A stretch of 64,000 nt of DNA from Pseudomonas bijieensis (GCF_013347965.1 NZ_CP048810.1:1550001-1614000), one strand, 5' to 3'; counted from the stretch's first letter, positions 1-9,723 are shown. Translations and numbers: made by a program. Notes: generated by a model from the letters alone, not told the origin.

Positions 1-17
1 TGACACCCCTGTGCCCC

Positions 18-109
18 CTGTGGGAGCGAGCCTGCTCGCGATGGCGGTGTATCAGTCGATATAAATGTTGGCTGACCTGACGCTATCGCGAGCAGGCTCG
101 CTCCCACAG
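18..109. repeat. REP-like inverted pair
   Basis: Two copies of a palindromic core (GTGGGAGCGAGCCTGCTCGC and its inverse) face each other about 40 bases apart. This is the common REP doublet of fluorescent pseudomonads and recurs many times in this window. It can fold as a long hairpin upstream of the aldo/keto reductase gene. Confidence 0.9.
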
Positions 110-200
110 TGGATTTTGGTGGGGTTGAGAAAACGGTTGGATCCACGCGACGGTTCTGGTATTTGATTGAGCCTTTCCCCATGGATAAAAGGATCTTGTC

Positions 201-1235
201 ATGAGCTACCGCACGCTAGGCCATTCCGGGTTGCAAGTCTCGACGTTGACCCTGGGCACCATGATGTTCGGCGAACAGACCAGCACCGAGGATTCGCTGC
301 GGATCATCGACAAGGCCTGGGACCAGGGCATCAATTTCATCGACACCGCGGACGTCTACACCAACGGCCGCTCCGAAGAGATCGTCGGCGAAGCGATCGC
401 CAGTCGCCGCCAGGAATGGGTGCTGGCCACCAAGGTCGGCTTCGGTCCGGCGGACGGCGTGCCCAACCGCAGTGGCCTGAGTCGCAAGCACATTTTCAAT
501 GGCATCGAGGCCAGCCTGACGCGCCTGGGCACCGATTACCTGGACATCTATTACCTGCATCGCGAAGACCACAACACGCCGCTGCATGTCACGGTGTCGG
601 CCATCGGCGACTTGATTCACCAGGGCAAGATCCGCTACTGGGGCCTGTCGAACTACCGTGGCTGGCGCATCGCCGAGGTGATCCGGATCGCCGACAGCCT
701 GGGCATCGACCGGCCGGTGATCAGCCAACCGCTGTACAACATCGTCAACCGCCAGGCGGAAACCGAACAGATCACTGCCGCGCAGAACTACGGCCTCGGC
801 GTGGTGCCGTTCAGCCCCCTCGCCCGCGGCGTGCTCAGCGGCAAGTACGCCCCGGACGTGGCACCGGACGCCAACAGCCGCGCCGGACGCCAGGACAAAC
901 GCATCCTGGAAACCGAATGGCGGATCGAGTCCCTGCGCATCGCCCAGCAGATCCTGCAATACACCCAGGGCCGGGGCGTGGGAATCGTCGAGTTCGCCAT
1001 TGCCTGGGTGCTGAACAACAGCGCCGTGACCTCGGCCATCGTCGGGCCGCGTACTGAGGAGCAGTGGGATTCGTACACCAAGGCGCAGTCGGTGAAGATC
1101 AGCGCGGAAGACGAAGCCTTCATCGATTCGCTGGTGACACCGGGGCATGCTTCGACACCGGGGTTCAATGATGTGAGTCATTTCGTGCCGGGGCGCGTGC
1201 CTGTGGGAGCAGGGCTTGCCCGCGATGAACGATAA
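201..1235 (+). CDS. Aldo/keto reductase
   Basis: A 344-residue NAD(P)H-dependent oxidoreductase of the aldo/keto reductase superfamily, probably reducing aldehydes or ketones in the cytosol; the substrate is not evident. The N-terminus LGHSGLQVSTLTLGTMMFG, the catalytic Asp/Tyr region FIDTADVYTNGRSEE and the Lys in VLATKVGF follow the family pattern of a TIM barrel. A closer match is the YajO/PdxI-like group by overall pattern. GATCTTG precedes the ATG as a weak ribosome site. The last residues (VGAGLARDER) are read from the REP element that starts at 1201, so the stop codon lies inside the repeat. No operon partner is obvious; rarD follows after 155 bases. Confidence 0.9.
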   Translation: MSYRTLGHSGLQVSTLTLGTMMFGEQTSTEDSLRIIDKAWDQGINFIDTADVYTNGRSEEIVGEAIASRRQEWVLATKVGFGPADGVPNRSGLSRKHIFNGIEASLTRLGTDYLDIYYLHREDHNTPLHVTVSAIGDLIHQGKIRYWGLSNYRGWRIAEVIRIADSLGIDRPVISQPLYNIVNRQAETEQITAAQNYGLGVVPFSPLARGVLSGKYAPDVAPDANSRAGRQDKRILETEWRIESLRIAQQILQYTQGRGVGIVEFAIAWVLNNSAVTSAIVGPRTEEQWDSYTKAQSVKISAEDEAFIDSLVTPGHASTPGFNDVSHFVPGRVPVGAGLARDER

Positions 1236-1292
1236 CGCGGTTCACCTGTTGAACCGCGGCGTGGCTATCGCGGGCAAGCCTTGCTCCCACAG
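1201..1292. repeat. REP-like inverted pair (overlaps CDS end)
   Basis: A REP doublet of the variant core GTGGGAGCAGGGCTTGCCCGCGAT with its inverse at about 1267-1292, plus a further half copy at about 1306-1320. It overlaps the last 35 bases of the upstream reading frame and supplies its stop codon. Confidence 0.85.
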
Positions 1293-1390
1293 GTTTTGCT
1301 ACCGCAGGCCTTGCTCCCACATGACTCGCTCCCACAATCAACACCCTGCCACAGGTAGGGTGTTGGTTGATCGCCCCCAAGAGAATCACT

Positions 1391-2275
1391 GTGTCCAAAG
1401 GCATCGCTCTATCGGTCTCGGCCTCCGCGCTGTTCGCCGTCATGTACTACTACACCTCGCTGCTCTCACCCCTTACCGGCGTGGAAATCTTCGGCTGGCG
1501 CATGCTGCTGACAATGCCGTGCATGACCGCCTTCCTGCTGGTAACGCGGGACTGGAACCTGGTCATGGCGCTGATTCAACGCCTGGTCGCCACGCCACGA
1601 CTGTTGATCGCAGCGATAGCCTCTTCGGCCCTGATGGGTGCGCAACTGTGGCTGTTCATGTGGGCGCCACTCAATGGCTACAGCCTGGACGTGTCGCTGG
1701 GGTATTTCCTGTTGCCGCTGTCGATGGTTCTGACCGGGCGCATCGTCTATGGCGAACGCCTGTCCTACTTGCAGAAAGTCGCCGTATTCTTCGCCACCCT
1801 TGGCGTGTTCAACGAGTTGTACCAGGTGGGTGGGTTTTCCTGGGCGACCTTGCTGGTGGTGATCGGCTACCCGATCTATTTCATCCTGCGCAAACGCATC
1901 AAGACCGACAACCTGGGCGGGCTCTGGCTAGACATGACCCTGATGCTGCCCGTGGCACTGTGGTTCGTGCAAAGCGGCGAACAGGGTCTCGGCGTTTTCG
2001 ATCAGTCCCCATGGCTGTCCCTGCTGATCCCGTTGCTCGGAGTGATCAGCGCCAGCGCGCTGGTGTCCTACATCGTCGCCAGCCGGCTGCTGCCGTTCAG
2101 CCTGTTCGGGTTGTTGAGTTATGTCGAACCGGTGTTGCTGCTGGGCGTTGCGCTGTTATTGGGCGAAAGCATCAAGGCCGGTGAATGGCTGACCTACATC
2201 CCCATCTGGATGGCGGTGGCAGTGCTGGTGTTCGAAGGGTTCAAGCACCTGGTGCGGCAGCAGCGCCGGAATTAA
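1391..2275 (+). CDS. rarD: RarD-type EamA/DMT permease
   Basis: A 294-residue inner-membrane protein with about ten hydrophobic helices and two EamA repeats. Its start (SKGIALSVSASALFAVMYYY) and the FGWRML segment are typical of Pseudomonas RarD proteins, named for predicted chloramphenicol permease activity; the true substrate of the family is unsettled. The GTG at 1391 is preferred because the family starts at this Ser-Lys-Gly and an AAGAGA lies 7-12 bases upstream. A TTG start eight codons earlier (1367) would add an unusual extension. It is transcribed alone and ends before a REP pair and a terminator shared with the convergent hpd gene. Confidence 0.88.
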   Translation: MSKGIALSVSASALFAVMYYYTSLLSPLTGVEIFGWRMLLTMPCMTAFLLVTRDWNLVMALIQRLVATPRLLIAAIASSALMGAQLWLFMWAPLNGYSLDVSLGYFLLPLSMVLTGRIVYGERLSYLQKVAVFFATLGVFNELYQVGGFSWATLLVVIGYPIYFILRKRIKTDNLGGLWLDMTLMLPVALWFVQSGEQGLGVFDQSPWLSLLIPLLGVISASALVSYIVASRLLPFSLFGLLSYVEPVLLLGVALLLGESIKAGEWLTYIPIWMAVAVLVFEGFKHLVRQQRRN

Positions 2276-2290
2276 GGTCACCACTTAACC

Positions 2291-2380
2291 CTGTGGGAGC
2301 GAGCCTGCTCGCGATGGCGGTGGCACATGCCCCACTGATGTACCAACCAGATCGCAATCGCGAGCAGGCTCGCTCCCACA
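2291..2380. repeat. REP-like inverted pair
   Basis: REP doublet (core GTGGGAGCGAGCCTGCTCGC and inverse) between the convergent genes rarD and hpd. Confidence 0.9.
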
Positions 2381-2401
2381 TTTTGATCTGCGTCTGGCAA
2401 C

Positions 2402-2439
2402 AAAAAGCCCGCCTGGCAATGACCTCAGGCGGGCTTTTT
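2402..2439. terminator. Bidirectional rho-independent terminator
   Basis: Perfect stem GCCCGCCTG/CAGGCGGGC flanked by A5 on one side and T5 on the other, sitting between the ends of rarD (+) and hpd (-). The symmetric A and T tracts let it work in both directions. Confidence 0.9.
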
Positions 2440-2450
2440 GGTCTCAGGCT

Positions 2451-3527
2451 TTACTCGGTAGCAAGCACGCCACGACGCACCTGGTCACGCTCGATGGACT
2501 CGAACAACGCCTTGAAGTTGCCTTCGCCGAAACCATCATCACCCTTGCGCTGGATGAATTCGAAGAACACCGGCCCCATCAGGGTTTCCGAGAAGATCTG
2601 CAGCAGCAGGCGCTTGTCGCCTTGCTCGGAAGCACCATCCAGCAGAATGCCCCTCGATTGCAGTTCCGCCACGGGCTCACCGTGGTTCGGCAGGCGGCCT
2701 TCGAGCATTTCGTAGTAGGTGTCCGGCGGCGCGGTCATGAAGCGCATGCCGATGCTTTTCAGCTTGTCCCAGGTATTGATCAGGTCATCGGTGAGGAAAG
2801 CCACGTGCTGGATGCCTTCGCCGTTGAACTGCATCAGGAACTCTTCGATCTGCCCGGCGCCCTTGGACGATTCTTCGTTCAACGGAATGCGGATCATGCC
2901 GTCCGGGGCGGTCATGGCCTTGGAGGTCAGGCCGGTGTATTCGCCCTTGATGTCGAAGTAGCGGATCTCGCGGAAGTTGAACAGTTTCTCGTAGAAACCG
3001 GCCCAATAGGCCATGCGCCCACGATAGACGTTGTGGGTCAGGTGGTCGATGATTTTCAGGCCCGCGCCCACCGGGTTGCGGTCAACGCCCTCGAGGAAGA
3101 CGAAGTCGATGTCATAGATGGAGCTGCCTTCGCCAAAACGGTCGATCAGGTACAGGGGCGCGCCGCCAATGCCCTTGATCGCCGGCAGGTTCAGCTCCAT
3201 CGGGCCGGTCTCGATGTGGATCGGCTGGGCGCCGAGTTCCAGGGCGCGCTTGTAAGCCTGTTGCGAATCCTTGACCCGGAACGCCATGCCGCACACCGAC
3301 GGACCGTGCTCGGCCGCGAAGTACGAGGCCACGCTGTGGGGCTCGTTGTTGAGGATCAGGTTGATCGCGCCCTGGCGATACAGGTGCACGTCCTTGGAGC
3401 GGTGCGTGGCCACTTTGGTGAAGCCCATGATCTCGAAGATCGGCTCCAGGGTGTTGGGTGTGGGCGATGCGAATTCAATGAATTCGAAGCCCATCAGGCC
3501 CATGGGGTTTTCGTATAGATCTGCCAT
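2451..3527 (-). CDS. hpd: 4-hydroxyphenylpyruvate dioxygenase
   Basis: A 358-residue non-haem Fe(II) dioxygenase that converts 4-hydroxyphenylpyruvate to homogentisate in tyrosine catabolism, a cytosolic step that also feeds pyomelanin. The sequence is a two-domain vicinal oxygen chelate fold. The C-terminal domain carries the iron ligands expected of the family: His in [10 protein letters not shown], His in [11 protein letters not shown] and Glu in [12 protein letters not shown]. The length equals that of known Pseudomonas enzymes. AGGCGCCGAC precedes the ATG. It is monocistronic here with its own terminator; homogentisate genes are not in the window. Confidence 0.97.
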   Translation of the reverse strand: MADLYENPMGLMGFEFIEFASPTPNTLEPIFEIMGFTKVATHRSKDVHLYRQGAINLILNNEPHSVASYFAAEHGPSVCGMAFRVKDSQQAYKRALELGAQPIHIETGPMELNLPAIKGIGGAPLYLIDRFGEGSSIYDIDFVFLEGVDRNPVGAGLKIIDHLTHNVYRGRMAYWAGFYEKLFNFREIRYFDIKGEYTGLTSKAMTAPDGMIRIPLNEESSKGAGQIEEFLMQFNGEGIQHVAFLTDDLINTWDKLKSIGMRFMTAPPDTYYEMLEGRLPNHGEPVAELQSRGILLDGASEQGDKRLLLQIFSETLMGPVFFEFIQRKGDDGFGEGNFKALFESIERDQVRRGVLATE

Positions 3528-3777
3528 GTCGGCGCCTCATCATTCTGGTCAATTAACAAAAAAAGTTAGTTGCAAGCGATGCAGGGGACACGGGGCGGCG
3601 CGCAGGAAATGCCACGAACGCTGCGGGCGAGGAAATCGCCATAGATCAGTTGAAACCCAAGTATCTTCATTGTCGACCCAAGGCTCTTGCGGGCGAGGCT
3701 TCTGCTGCCAGAAGACGTTATTCTTATATGCGTAAATCGATTCTACACAGCGTAACCAGGTTTGTCCGCCTTCTGTA

Positions 3778-4722
3778 TCAAATCGCCTTTTCCTTCGACC
3801 GCGCAAGGGGTTTGTTGCACAGGAAAATGCCCACCAGGATCACGCCCCCGCCGACACACATCAAGGCCGTGAGCCGTTCGTCGAGCAGCAGCGCCCCCAG
3901 CAGCACCGCCGTCAGCGGATTGAGTGCGATGAACACCCCGGAACGGGTCGCACCGATCCGGCGAATGCCGTCGTACCAGGCGATATAAGCCAGGGCCGAG
4001 CCCAGCACGCCGAGGTACAACAGGCTCAGCCATTGCTCCATGTCCAGTGCGCACAAGGCTTCGAGGCGGATCTCCCCCGCCGTTGCGCAGGCCAGCCACA
4101 ACATCAACGTGCCCAGCAGAATCGACCAGGTCACGGTCTGCAAGGGGCCGAGGCTTTCATTCAGGTTCCTGGAAAACAGCGAATAGATGCCCCAGCCCAG
4201 CACGCAGCCAAAAATCAGCAGGTCACCGGCCCAGCCCTGTACTGCGTCTTGCAACAAGGCCGGATCACGACTGACGATCACCAGTCCCGCTCCGCCGATG
4301 CACAGCGCGATGCCCACCACTTTCAAGCGGCTCAGCCGCTCCTTGAACAACCACCAGGACGCCAGTCCGATCACCGCCGGGTTCAAGGCCACGATCAACG
4401 ACGCCCGCGACGCATTGATGTACTGCAAGCCATAGAAGAAGCACAGGTTATAGAAAAAGATTCCGAAGAACCCCAGGGCGGCCAATTGCAACCCCTGCTT
4501 CACACTGGGCCTGACCAGCGGGATCCCGGCCAGGGCGAGAAACGACAGCAGCGCGATACTGGCCAGCAGAAAACGCAGGCTGGCGGCAAACATCGGAGCC
4601 AAGGCATCGGAAAGGATCCGGCCGGCCACGAAGGTCCCGCCCCAGATCATGGTGACCATGGCGAGCTTCAGATAGACCGGCAGGTCCGATGGGATTGGGA
4701 CGGTTTGTTCGAGGGCTTTCAT
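3778..4722 (-). CDS. EamA-family (DMT) transporter
   Basis: A 314-residue inner-membrane protein with ten predicted helices in two EamA repeats, the layout of drug/metabolite exporters. Clear segments are MVTMIWGGTFVAGRILSD, the helix-ending Pro-Ala motif ALNPAVIGLASWWLF and its repeat ALNPLTAVLLGALLL. The ATG at 4722 (MKALEQTVP) is chosen; the frame stays open 35 codons further but that part is translated REP sequence. It is divergent from the LysR gene at 4960, which is the likely local regulator, with a REP pair between them. The substrate is not predictable. Confidence 0.88.
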   Translation of the reverse strand: MKALEQTVPIPSDLPVYLKLAMVTMIWGGTFVAGRILSDALAPMFAASLRFLLASIALLSFLALAGIPLVRPSVKQGLQLAALGFFGIFFYNLCFFYGLQYINASRASLIVALNPAVIGLASWWLFKERLSRLKVVGIALCIGGAGLVIVSRDPALLQDAVQGWAGDLLIFGCVLGWGIYSLFSRNLNESLGPLQTVTWSILLGTLMLWLACATAGEIRLEALCALDMEQWLSLLYLGVLGSALAYIAWYDGIRRIGATRSGVFIALNPLTAVLLGALLLDERLTALMCVGGGVILVGIFLCNKPLARSKEKAI

Positions 4723-4777
4723 GGTTTCACCGCGGCACGCTAATGAGAACGACACAACCTGTGGTGAAGGGATTGAT

Positions 4778-4868
4778 TGTGGGAGCAAAGCTTGCTCGCG
4801 ATGGAGGCGGCGCGATTCAGCAGGCAAACCGAGTCATCGTTCATCGCGAGCAAGCTTTGCTCCCACAG
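4778..4868. repeat. REP-like inverted pair
   Basis: REP doublet with core TGTGGGAGCAAAGCTTGCTC and its inverse, located in the divergent region between a DMT transporter and a LysR regulator. Confidence 0.9.
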
Positions 4869-4959
4869 CCCCCACACCAGGGCGATGCTGCTTCCTGATT
4901 CAGGTCAGATACGTCAGTATTGGGGTCATGCTTGATCATCGTAAAATGAGCAATCCCTC

Positions 4960-5823
4960 ATGACTCTCACCCAACTCGAAATCTTCTCCCTGGTCGCCGA
5001 GCTCCGTGGTTTCACGGCGGCGGCAATGCGCCTGGGCATCGGCCAGTCGGCGGTCTCCCACGCCATCAAATCCCTGGAACAGGAGTTGGGGGTGGAATTG
5101 CTCCGGCGTCATCAGTCGGCGGTGGAGCTCAGCGACATTGGCCAGCAGTTGCTGCTGCGGGCCCGGGCCATGCTCGGGTTGGCCAACACTTTGCGCCAGG
5201 AAGCCGCCGATGCCCGGGGCATGCGCCGAGGTACCTTGCGCATCGGCTCGTTCGGGCCAACTTCATCGATGAAACTGTTGCCCGGTATCCTGCGGCGCTA
5301 TCGAGACTTGCATCCAGGAATCGAAGTACACATCGATGAAGGGCCTGACAGGCAGGTCATCCAGTGGTTGGACGAACGGCGGATCGACGTCGGCTTCGTG
5401 GTGCTGCCCGAGGACCGTTTCGATACGTTCATGCTGCTGGAAGATCAGATGGTCGCCCTGCTGCCCACTTCACACCCCCTCGCCACCCAGGCCAGCCTGA
5501 GCCTCAAGGATCTGTGCAACGACCCCTTCGTGCTCACCGAGGCAGGATCGTCGGAGCTGGTCACTCGCCTGTTCAATGCCGCCCGGCTGACGCCGAACGT
5601 GCGTTTCCGTTGCTCGCAACTGCTCAGCACCCTGGATGTCGTCAGGCGTGGCGAAGCGGTGAGCGTGGTTTCCGAAGGTTCGTTGCCGGACGTCGAGAGC
5701 CCGGGCTTCGTCGCGCGGCCATTGTCACCGCGAGTGCCGCGCCAGATTGGCCTGGCGGTATTGGACAGCCGCCAGGCCTCGCCCGCCACCCTGGCGTTCA
5801 TCGAACTGGCCCGACAGCCATGA
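4960..5823 (+). CDS. LysR-family transcriptional regulator
   Basis: A 287-residue LTTR: N-terminal winged helix-turn-helix (residues about 1-60, with GFTAAAMRLGIGQSAVSHAIKS as the recognition region) and a periplasmic-binding-like effector domain starting near LRIGSFGPTSS. It is divergent from the DMT transporter at 3778-4722, an arrangement typical of a LysR that controls its neighbour. The ATG is weakly preceded by GAGCAATCCC. The effector cannot be inferred. Confidence 0.9.
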   Translation: MTLTQLEIFSLVAELRGFTAAAMRLGIGQSAVSHAIKSLEQELGVELLRRHQSAVELSDIGQQLLLRARAMLGLANTLRQEAADARGMRRGTLRIGSFGPTSSMKLLPGILRRYRDLHPGIEVHIDEGPDRQVIQWLDERRIDVGFVVLPEDRFDTFMLLEDQMVALLPTSHPLATQASLSLKDLCNDPFVLTEAGSSELVTRLFNAARLTPNVRFRCSQLLSTLDVVRRGEAVSVVSEGSLPDVESPGFVARPLSPRVPRQIGLAVLDSRQASPATLAFIELARQP

Positions 5824-5838
5824 GCCCAGCACTGAACC

Positions 5839-5967
5839 TGTGGGAGCCTGGCATTGAACCTGTGGGAGCAAAGCTTGCTCGCGATGAAGGCACCTCGGTT
5901 CTCCAAGTGGACCGCATGATCGTTCATCGCGGGCAAGCCTTGCTCCCACAGACCTCGCTCCCACAGT
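5839..5967. repeat. REP-like cluster
   Basis: A REP doublet (cores around 5861-5885 and 5926-5951) with extra half copies at each end (CTGTGGGAGCCTGG at 5839 and CTCGCTCCCACAG at 5955-5967), indicating local rearrangement of the element. Confidence 0.8.
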
Positions 5968-6055
5968 CACACTGCTGTCAGCAAGTAACCGACAGGCCAT
6001 CTATCATGGTCGGCATCCAACGTTTCCCCCTCATCCCCTTTTCCAGGTTGTGCCG

Positions 6056-7600
6056 ATGCCCTTGACCGCTACCCGCTCGCACACCCGGCCCCGTCGCTAT
6101 CTGGTCACCCTGCTTTGCGGCCTGGTGCCAATACTGTCAGGGCTGGCCATTTTGTACATGCAGGCCGAACGGACGCTGGCGCAACAAACCCGGCAGACTG
6201 CCGAGGAATCGGTCAGGCAGATCGAACTGATGCTCGACAATACCGCCTTGGCGGCTCGGGAACTATTGCCCCTGGCCGGCCAACCCTGCGAAGCGGTAAA
6301 GCTGGCATTACGCGAGCAAGTGACACGCCGGCCCTTTGTCCGCTCGACCAATCTTATCTGGGACAACAGCCTGTATTGCAGCTCGCTGTTCGGGGCCTTC
6401 GAGGAACGGGTCAACCCGGGCGACTACCATCAAGGCACGTTGTGGCTCATGGACGGCAACCCGGTCACGCCGGATACCGCGCTGCTGGTTTATCGGCTCA
6501 ACGTGGGCCATCAAGGCGCCTTGGCCACGCTTGACGGGTATCACCTGGCCAACGTCTTGCGCTTGATCGGTCGCCAGACCCGCCTACGGTTGCAAGTCGG
6601 GCCGAACTGGCTGACGGCGGACGGCAAGGTCCGCCCAGCCCCGTTGCCCATGCTGCCGGTCGCCCGGCATGAGCTGGGGTCATCGCGCTACGCCTTCAAT
6701 GTGGAAGCCGGATTCGATAAGGGTGAAACCTGGCGCTACATGGCCCGGGAATATCCACCGCTGTTCAGCCTGCTGATCTTTTTTGGCGTCGTTGCCGGGA
6801 CGCTCGGGCACTGGCTGCAAAAACGCGCCTCGTCACCCAGCCGTGAACTGCAACGGGCACTGGAAGCCGGCGAGTTCGTTCCGTATCTGCAACCGGTCGT
6901 GCACAGCGATAGCAAACGCTGGGCCGGCGTCGAAGTACTGATGCGCTGGAACCACCCCAAGGAAGGCCTGGTTCGCCCGGACCTGTTCATTCCCTTCGCC
7001 GAACACAGCGGCCTGATCGTAGCGATGACCCGGGCGCTGATGCAGCAGACCATGCACCTGCTGGTGCCGCTGGCGCCTCGACTCGAAGCGCCGTTTCATG
7101 TCGGCATCAACATCACCGCCCGTCACTGCCAGGACTTGGCACTGGTGGACGATTGTCGCGAATTTCTCGGTGCCTTCGCGCCAGGTACGATTACCCTGGT
7201 ACTGGAGTTGACCGAGCGCGAACTGATCGAACCTACGCCCGTTACCCAGCAACTGTTTGGCCAACTGCGGGAACTGGGCGTCAAGATCGCCCTCGACGAT
7301 TTCGGCACGGGTCATTCCAGCCTGGCGTACTTGCGTCAGTTCAATGTGGACTTCTTGAAGATCGACCAGAGTTTTGTCGCGATGATCGGTGCCGATACCC
7401 TGTCGCGGCACCTACTGGACAGCATTATCGAACTGTCGGGCAAGCTGGGCCTGGACATGGTTGCCGAGGGTGTCGAAACCGTCGAACAAAGCGACTACCT
7501 GAGCGCCCATGGGGTGAACTTTCTACAGGGTTACCTATTTGGTCGACCGATTAGCGGGCAGGCGTTCATTGAGACGTTGGCCGGCATTAATGGCAGTTAA
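6056..7600 (+). CDS. CSS-motif/EAL c-di-GMP phosphodiesterase
   Basis: A 514-residue inner-membrane protein. One N-terminal helix (about residues 17-33) is followed by a periplasmic CSS-motif sensor domain (about 35-235, with YCSSLFG), a second helix near LFSLLIFFGVVAG, and a cytosolic EAL domain (about 265-505). The EAL signature reads EVLMRW, a common active variant, and the metal and catalytic motifs DDFGTGHSS and VAEGVET are intact, so hydrolysis of c-di-GMP to pGpG is expected. In related PdeC/PdeB-type proteins the periplasmic cysteine pair senses redox state. A GTG two codons earlier (6050) is an alternative start. The gene stands alone. Confidence 0.9.
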   Translation: MPLTATRSHTRPRRYLVTLLCGLVPILSGLAILYMQAERTLAQQTRQTAEESVRQIELMLDNTALAARELLPLAGQPCEAVKLALREQVTRRPFVRSTNLIWDNSLYCSSLFGAFEERVNPGDYHQGTLWLMDGNPVTPDTALLVYRLNVGHQGALATLDGYHLANVLRLIGRQTRLRLQVGPNWLTADGKVRPAPLPMLPVARHELGSSRYAFNVEAGFDKGETWRYMAREYPPLFSLLIFFGVVAGTLGHWLQKRASSPSRELQRALEAGEFVPYLQPVVHSDSKRWAGVEVLMRWNHPKEGLVRPDLFIPFAEHSGLIVAMTRALMQQTMHLLVPLAPRLEAPFHVGINITARHCQDLALVDDCREFLGAFAPGTITLVLELTERELIEPTPVTQQLFGQLRELGVKIALDDFGTGHSSLAYLRQFNVDFLKIDQSFVAMIGADTLSRHLLDSIIELSGKLGLDMVAEGVETVEQSDYLSAHGVNFLQGYLFGRPISGQAFIETLAGINGS

Positions 7601-7823
7601 CCGCCGCCGATCTATTGACGACGATGCGCCAACTGGTAAAAACGTTTGCTGTTGTTACATAACGAAAAAGTTACGATTTACACTTTCCGGATTAACTACT
7701 ACAATTTTTTCTACCTGTGCCAGATAGCAGGAGAGTCATTAACACTGAGTCGCTTCAAGGCGCTTAGCTTATAGCTTTGTTTGCGGTTGATATCAGCCAA
7801 ATATTTTGATTGGAGTAACGATT

Positions 7824-8189
7824 TTGTCCAGACTCGCTGAATTTCGTGCAGCCGAAAAGGCCCTTCAAGAACAGCTCAAGCAGCTGGAGTCGCTGAAGAA
7901 CGATGCCGGGCTCAAGAAGGAAATCGAATTCGAGGAAAAGCTCCAGGGACTGATGAAAACCTACGGCAAGAGCCTGCGCGACATCGTCGCGATCCTCGAC
8001 CCGAACCCGTCCAAGGCAAGCCTGCAATCGACCAAACCCACCAAGACCCGCCGTGCGCGAGTGGTAAAGGTTTACCAGAACCCGCACACCGGCGAGTTGA
8101 TCGAGACCAAAGGCGGCAATCACCGCGGCCTGAAAGCCTGGAAAGAACAATACGGTGCAGCGACCGTCGATTCCTGGTTGCGTGGTTGA
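7824..8189 (+). CDS. mvaU: MvaU/MvaT-family H-NS-like xenogeneic silencer
   Basis: A 121-residue nucleoid protein. The N-terminal half (about 1-60) is a coiled coil for oligomerisation; the C-terminal half carries the AT-hook-like DNA-binding region with YQNPHTGELIETKGGNHRGLK, characteristic of MvaT/MvaU. The start LAEFRAAEKALQEQL matches MvaU rather than MvaT. I place the start at TTG 7824, with TGGAG 9-14 bases upstream; another TTG at 7806 precedes the ribosome site. A rare start codon fits tight dosing of a silencer. The long AT-rich leader (7601-7823) probably holds its promoter. A strong terminator follows. Confidence 0.92.
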   Translation: MSRLAEFRAAEKALQEQLKQLESLKNDAGLKKEIEFEEKLQGLMKTYGKSLRDIVAILDPNPSKASLQSTKPTKTRRARVVKVYQNPHTGELIETKGGNHRGLKAWKEQYGAATVDSWLRG

Positions 8190-8215
8190 TAATGCGTGGC
8201 TGACAGCCTCCCTGC

Positions 8216-8246
8216 AAAAGCCCTGAATACACTCAGGGCTTTTTTA
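8216..8246 (+). terminator. Rho-independent terminator of mvaU
   Basis: Stem AGCCCTGA/TCAGGGCT with a 6-base loop followed by TTTTTT, 27 bases after the mvaU stop. Confidence 0.9.
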
Positions 8247-8293
8247 TGGGCTAAACTTCTGGATTAAATCCCGGGTGTATTACGCTGACGGCG

Positions 8294-8821
8294 TTATAGT
8301 TTCAAACTGTTTCGCACCGACTGTATTTCATCCTGGCTTTCAACAAACACCTGCGCCTGCCCTGCATAGGACAGCACATAAGCCTTGCCCTCATTTAGTG
8401 CCGCGACGAGGGCCTGAGACAATACATGTCGCCCGTTTTGCGTGATCGTACAAGTGGTTTCCAATGCAGTTACGCCGCCCAACATGGAAGCATGGATCTT
8501 AGTGCACACACTCTGGTAACCGCCCTGGAAAAAATCCTTCTGGATTGATTTGCGCATTTCCAACAATACGCCCTGTAAGTTGACCTGATGATCGGGCTCG
8601 ACGGTGGTCGTGGTCAGTTCCATGACCATCACGGCATTGCCTGCCGAATCACTCTTGGTTGCACGTTGTCGCTGGGGGGCCGGCGCCGCAGAGGCCGATA
8701 CATCGGCGGGCAGCGGCTCGACAACCCAACCCTGGGGCCAAGCGACCTGCGGTTCGGCCGCCTGGACGCCACCAACACAGGCAAATAGCAGGACAAACAG
8801 CGAAAGGAACGGTCGAATCAT
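8294..8821 (-). CDS. Exported protein, DUF4946-like
   Basis: A 175-residue protein with an N-terminal signal peptide (MIRPFLSLFVLLFACVGGVQA, cleavage after VQA). The mature part is a small domain with VNLQGVLLEMRKSIQKDF and a final Leu-Lys-Leu, resembling a Pseudomonas family of unknown function that I recall as DUF4946. Two cysteines (SVCTKIH and TTCTIT) could form a disulfide in the periplasm. The ATG at 8821 begins the signal peptide; the open frame extends 22 codons further without reason. No functional partner is adjacent. Confidence 0.75.
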   Translation of the reverse strand: MIRPFLSLFVLLFACVGGVQAAEPQVAWPQGWVVEPLPADVSASAAPAPQRQRATKSDSAGNAVMVMELTTTTVEPDHQVNLQGVLLEMRKSIQKDFFQGGYQSVCTKIHASMLGGVTALETTCTITQNGRHVLSQALVAALNEGKAYVLSYAGQAQVFVESQDEIQSVRNSLKL

Positions 8822-9015
8822 TGCGTTGGCACCCAGGGACGAATCGTCAAGTCTGAAGCTCGAGGCAGGACCAGGCAAGAGCCACACGCGGTTTGGCGAT
8901 GCCGCGCCCCTTGCGTATCATGGGCGCACCTGCAAGGACGCCGTTTGACGCAAGCCCAGGAACCGCCGCAGCAAGGTTGCGGCGTCGTTTGCCCCACTTA
9001 TTTTCCGGAGGGCCC

Positions 9016-9537
9016 ATGAGCCTGCACGAACTCAATACTTTCCCGGGCGTCACCGCCCAACCTGACGCCGCCACAGCCAAGTTCGTCTTCAACCACACCA
9101 TGCTGCGGGTCAAGGACATCACCCAGTCGCTGGATTTCTACACCCGCGTGCTGGGTTTCTCGCTGGTGGAGAAACGCGACTTCCCGGAAGCCGAATTCAG
9201 CTTGTATTTCCTGGCTTTGGTGGATAAAAGCCAGATCCCAGCGGATGCCGCAGCACGTACCGAATGGATGAAGTCGATCCCTGGCATCCTCGAACTGACC
9301 CACAACCATGGCACCGAAAGCGACCCGGCGTTCGCCTACCATAATGGCAACAGCGACCCACGCGGCTTCGGCCACATCTGCATCTCTGTACCGGACATCG
9401 TCGCCGCCTGCGAGCGCTTCGAAGCACTGGGCTGCGATTTCCAGAAGCGCCTGAACGATGGCCGTATGAAAAGCCTGGCCTTCATCAAGGACCCGGATGG
9501 CTACTGGGTCGAAATCATCCAGCCTGCGCCGCTTTAA
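9016..9537 (+). CDS. gloA: Lactoylglutathione lyase (glyoxalase I)
   Basis: A 173-residue metalloenzyme of the vicinal oxygen chelate fold that converts the methylglyoxal-glutathione hemithioacetal to S-lactoylglutathione, in the cytosol. Metal-binding positions fit the long (Zn-type) class: [31 protein letters not shown] and [10 protein letters not shown]. The region [12 protein letters not shown] is the insertion seen in eukaryote-like long GloA proteins. GGAGGGCCC sits just before the ATG at 9016. The frame continues upstream to 8893 but without a ribosome site. It is monocistronic, followed by a REP pair. Confidence 0.94.
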   Translation: MSLHELNTFPGVTAQPDAATAKFVFNHTMLRVKDITQSLDFYTRVLGFSLVEKRDFPEAEFSLYFLALVDKSQIPADAAARTEWMKSIPGILELTHNHGTESDPAFAYHNGNSDPRGFGHICISVPDIVAACERFEALGCDFQKRLNDGRMKSLAFIKDPDGYWVEIIQPAPL

Positions 9538-9600
9538 CACTCACCAGCGCTCCCACATTTGATTGTCAGTGACGTGGACTTTTCGCCCCGCACAAATCCC

Positions 9601-9692
9601 CTGTGGGAGCGAGCCTGCTCGCGATGACGGCGGCACATTCAGCATTGATGCAGGCTGACCCACTGCTATCGCGAGCAGGCTCGCTCCCACAT
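9601..9692. repeat. REP-like inverted pair
   Basis: REP doublet (core GTGGGAGCGAGCCTGCTCGC and inverse) between the convergent genes gloA and ahpF. Confidence 0.9.
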
Positions 9693-9723
9693 CGGTTAGT
9701 GGTGAGTGCGTGAAATAGCCAAT

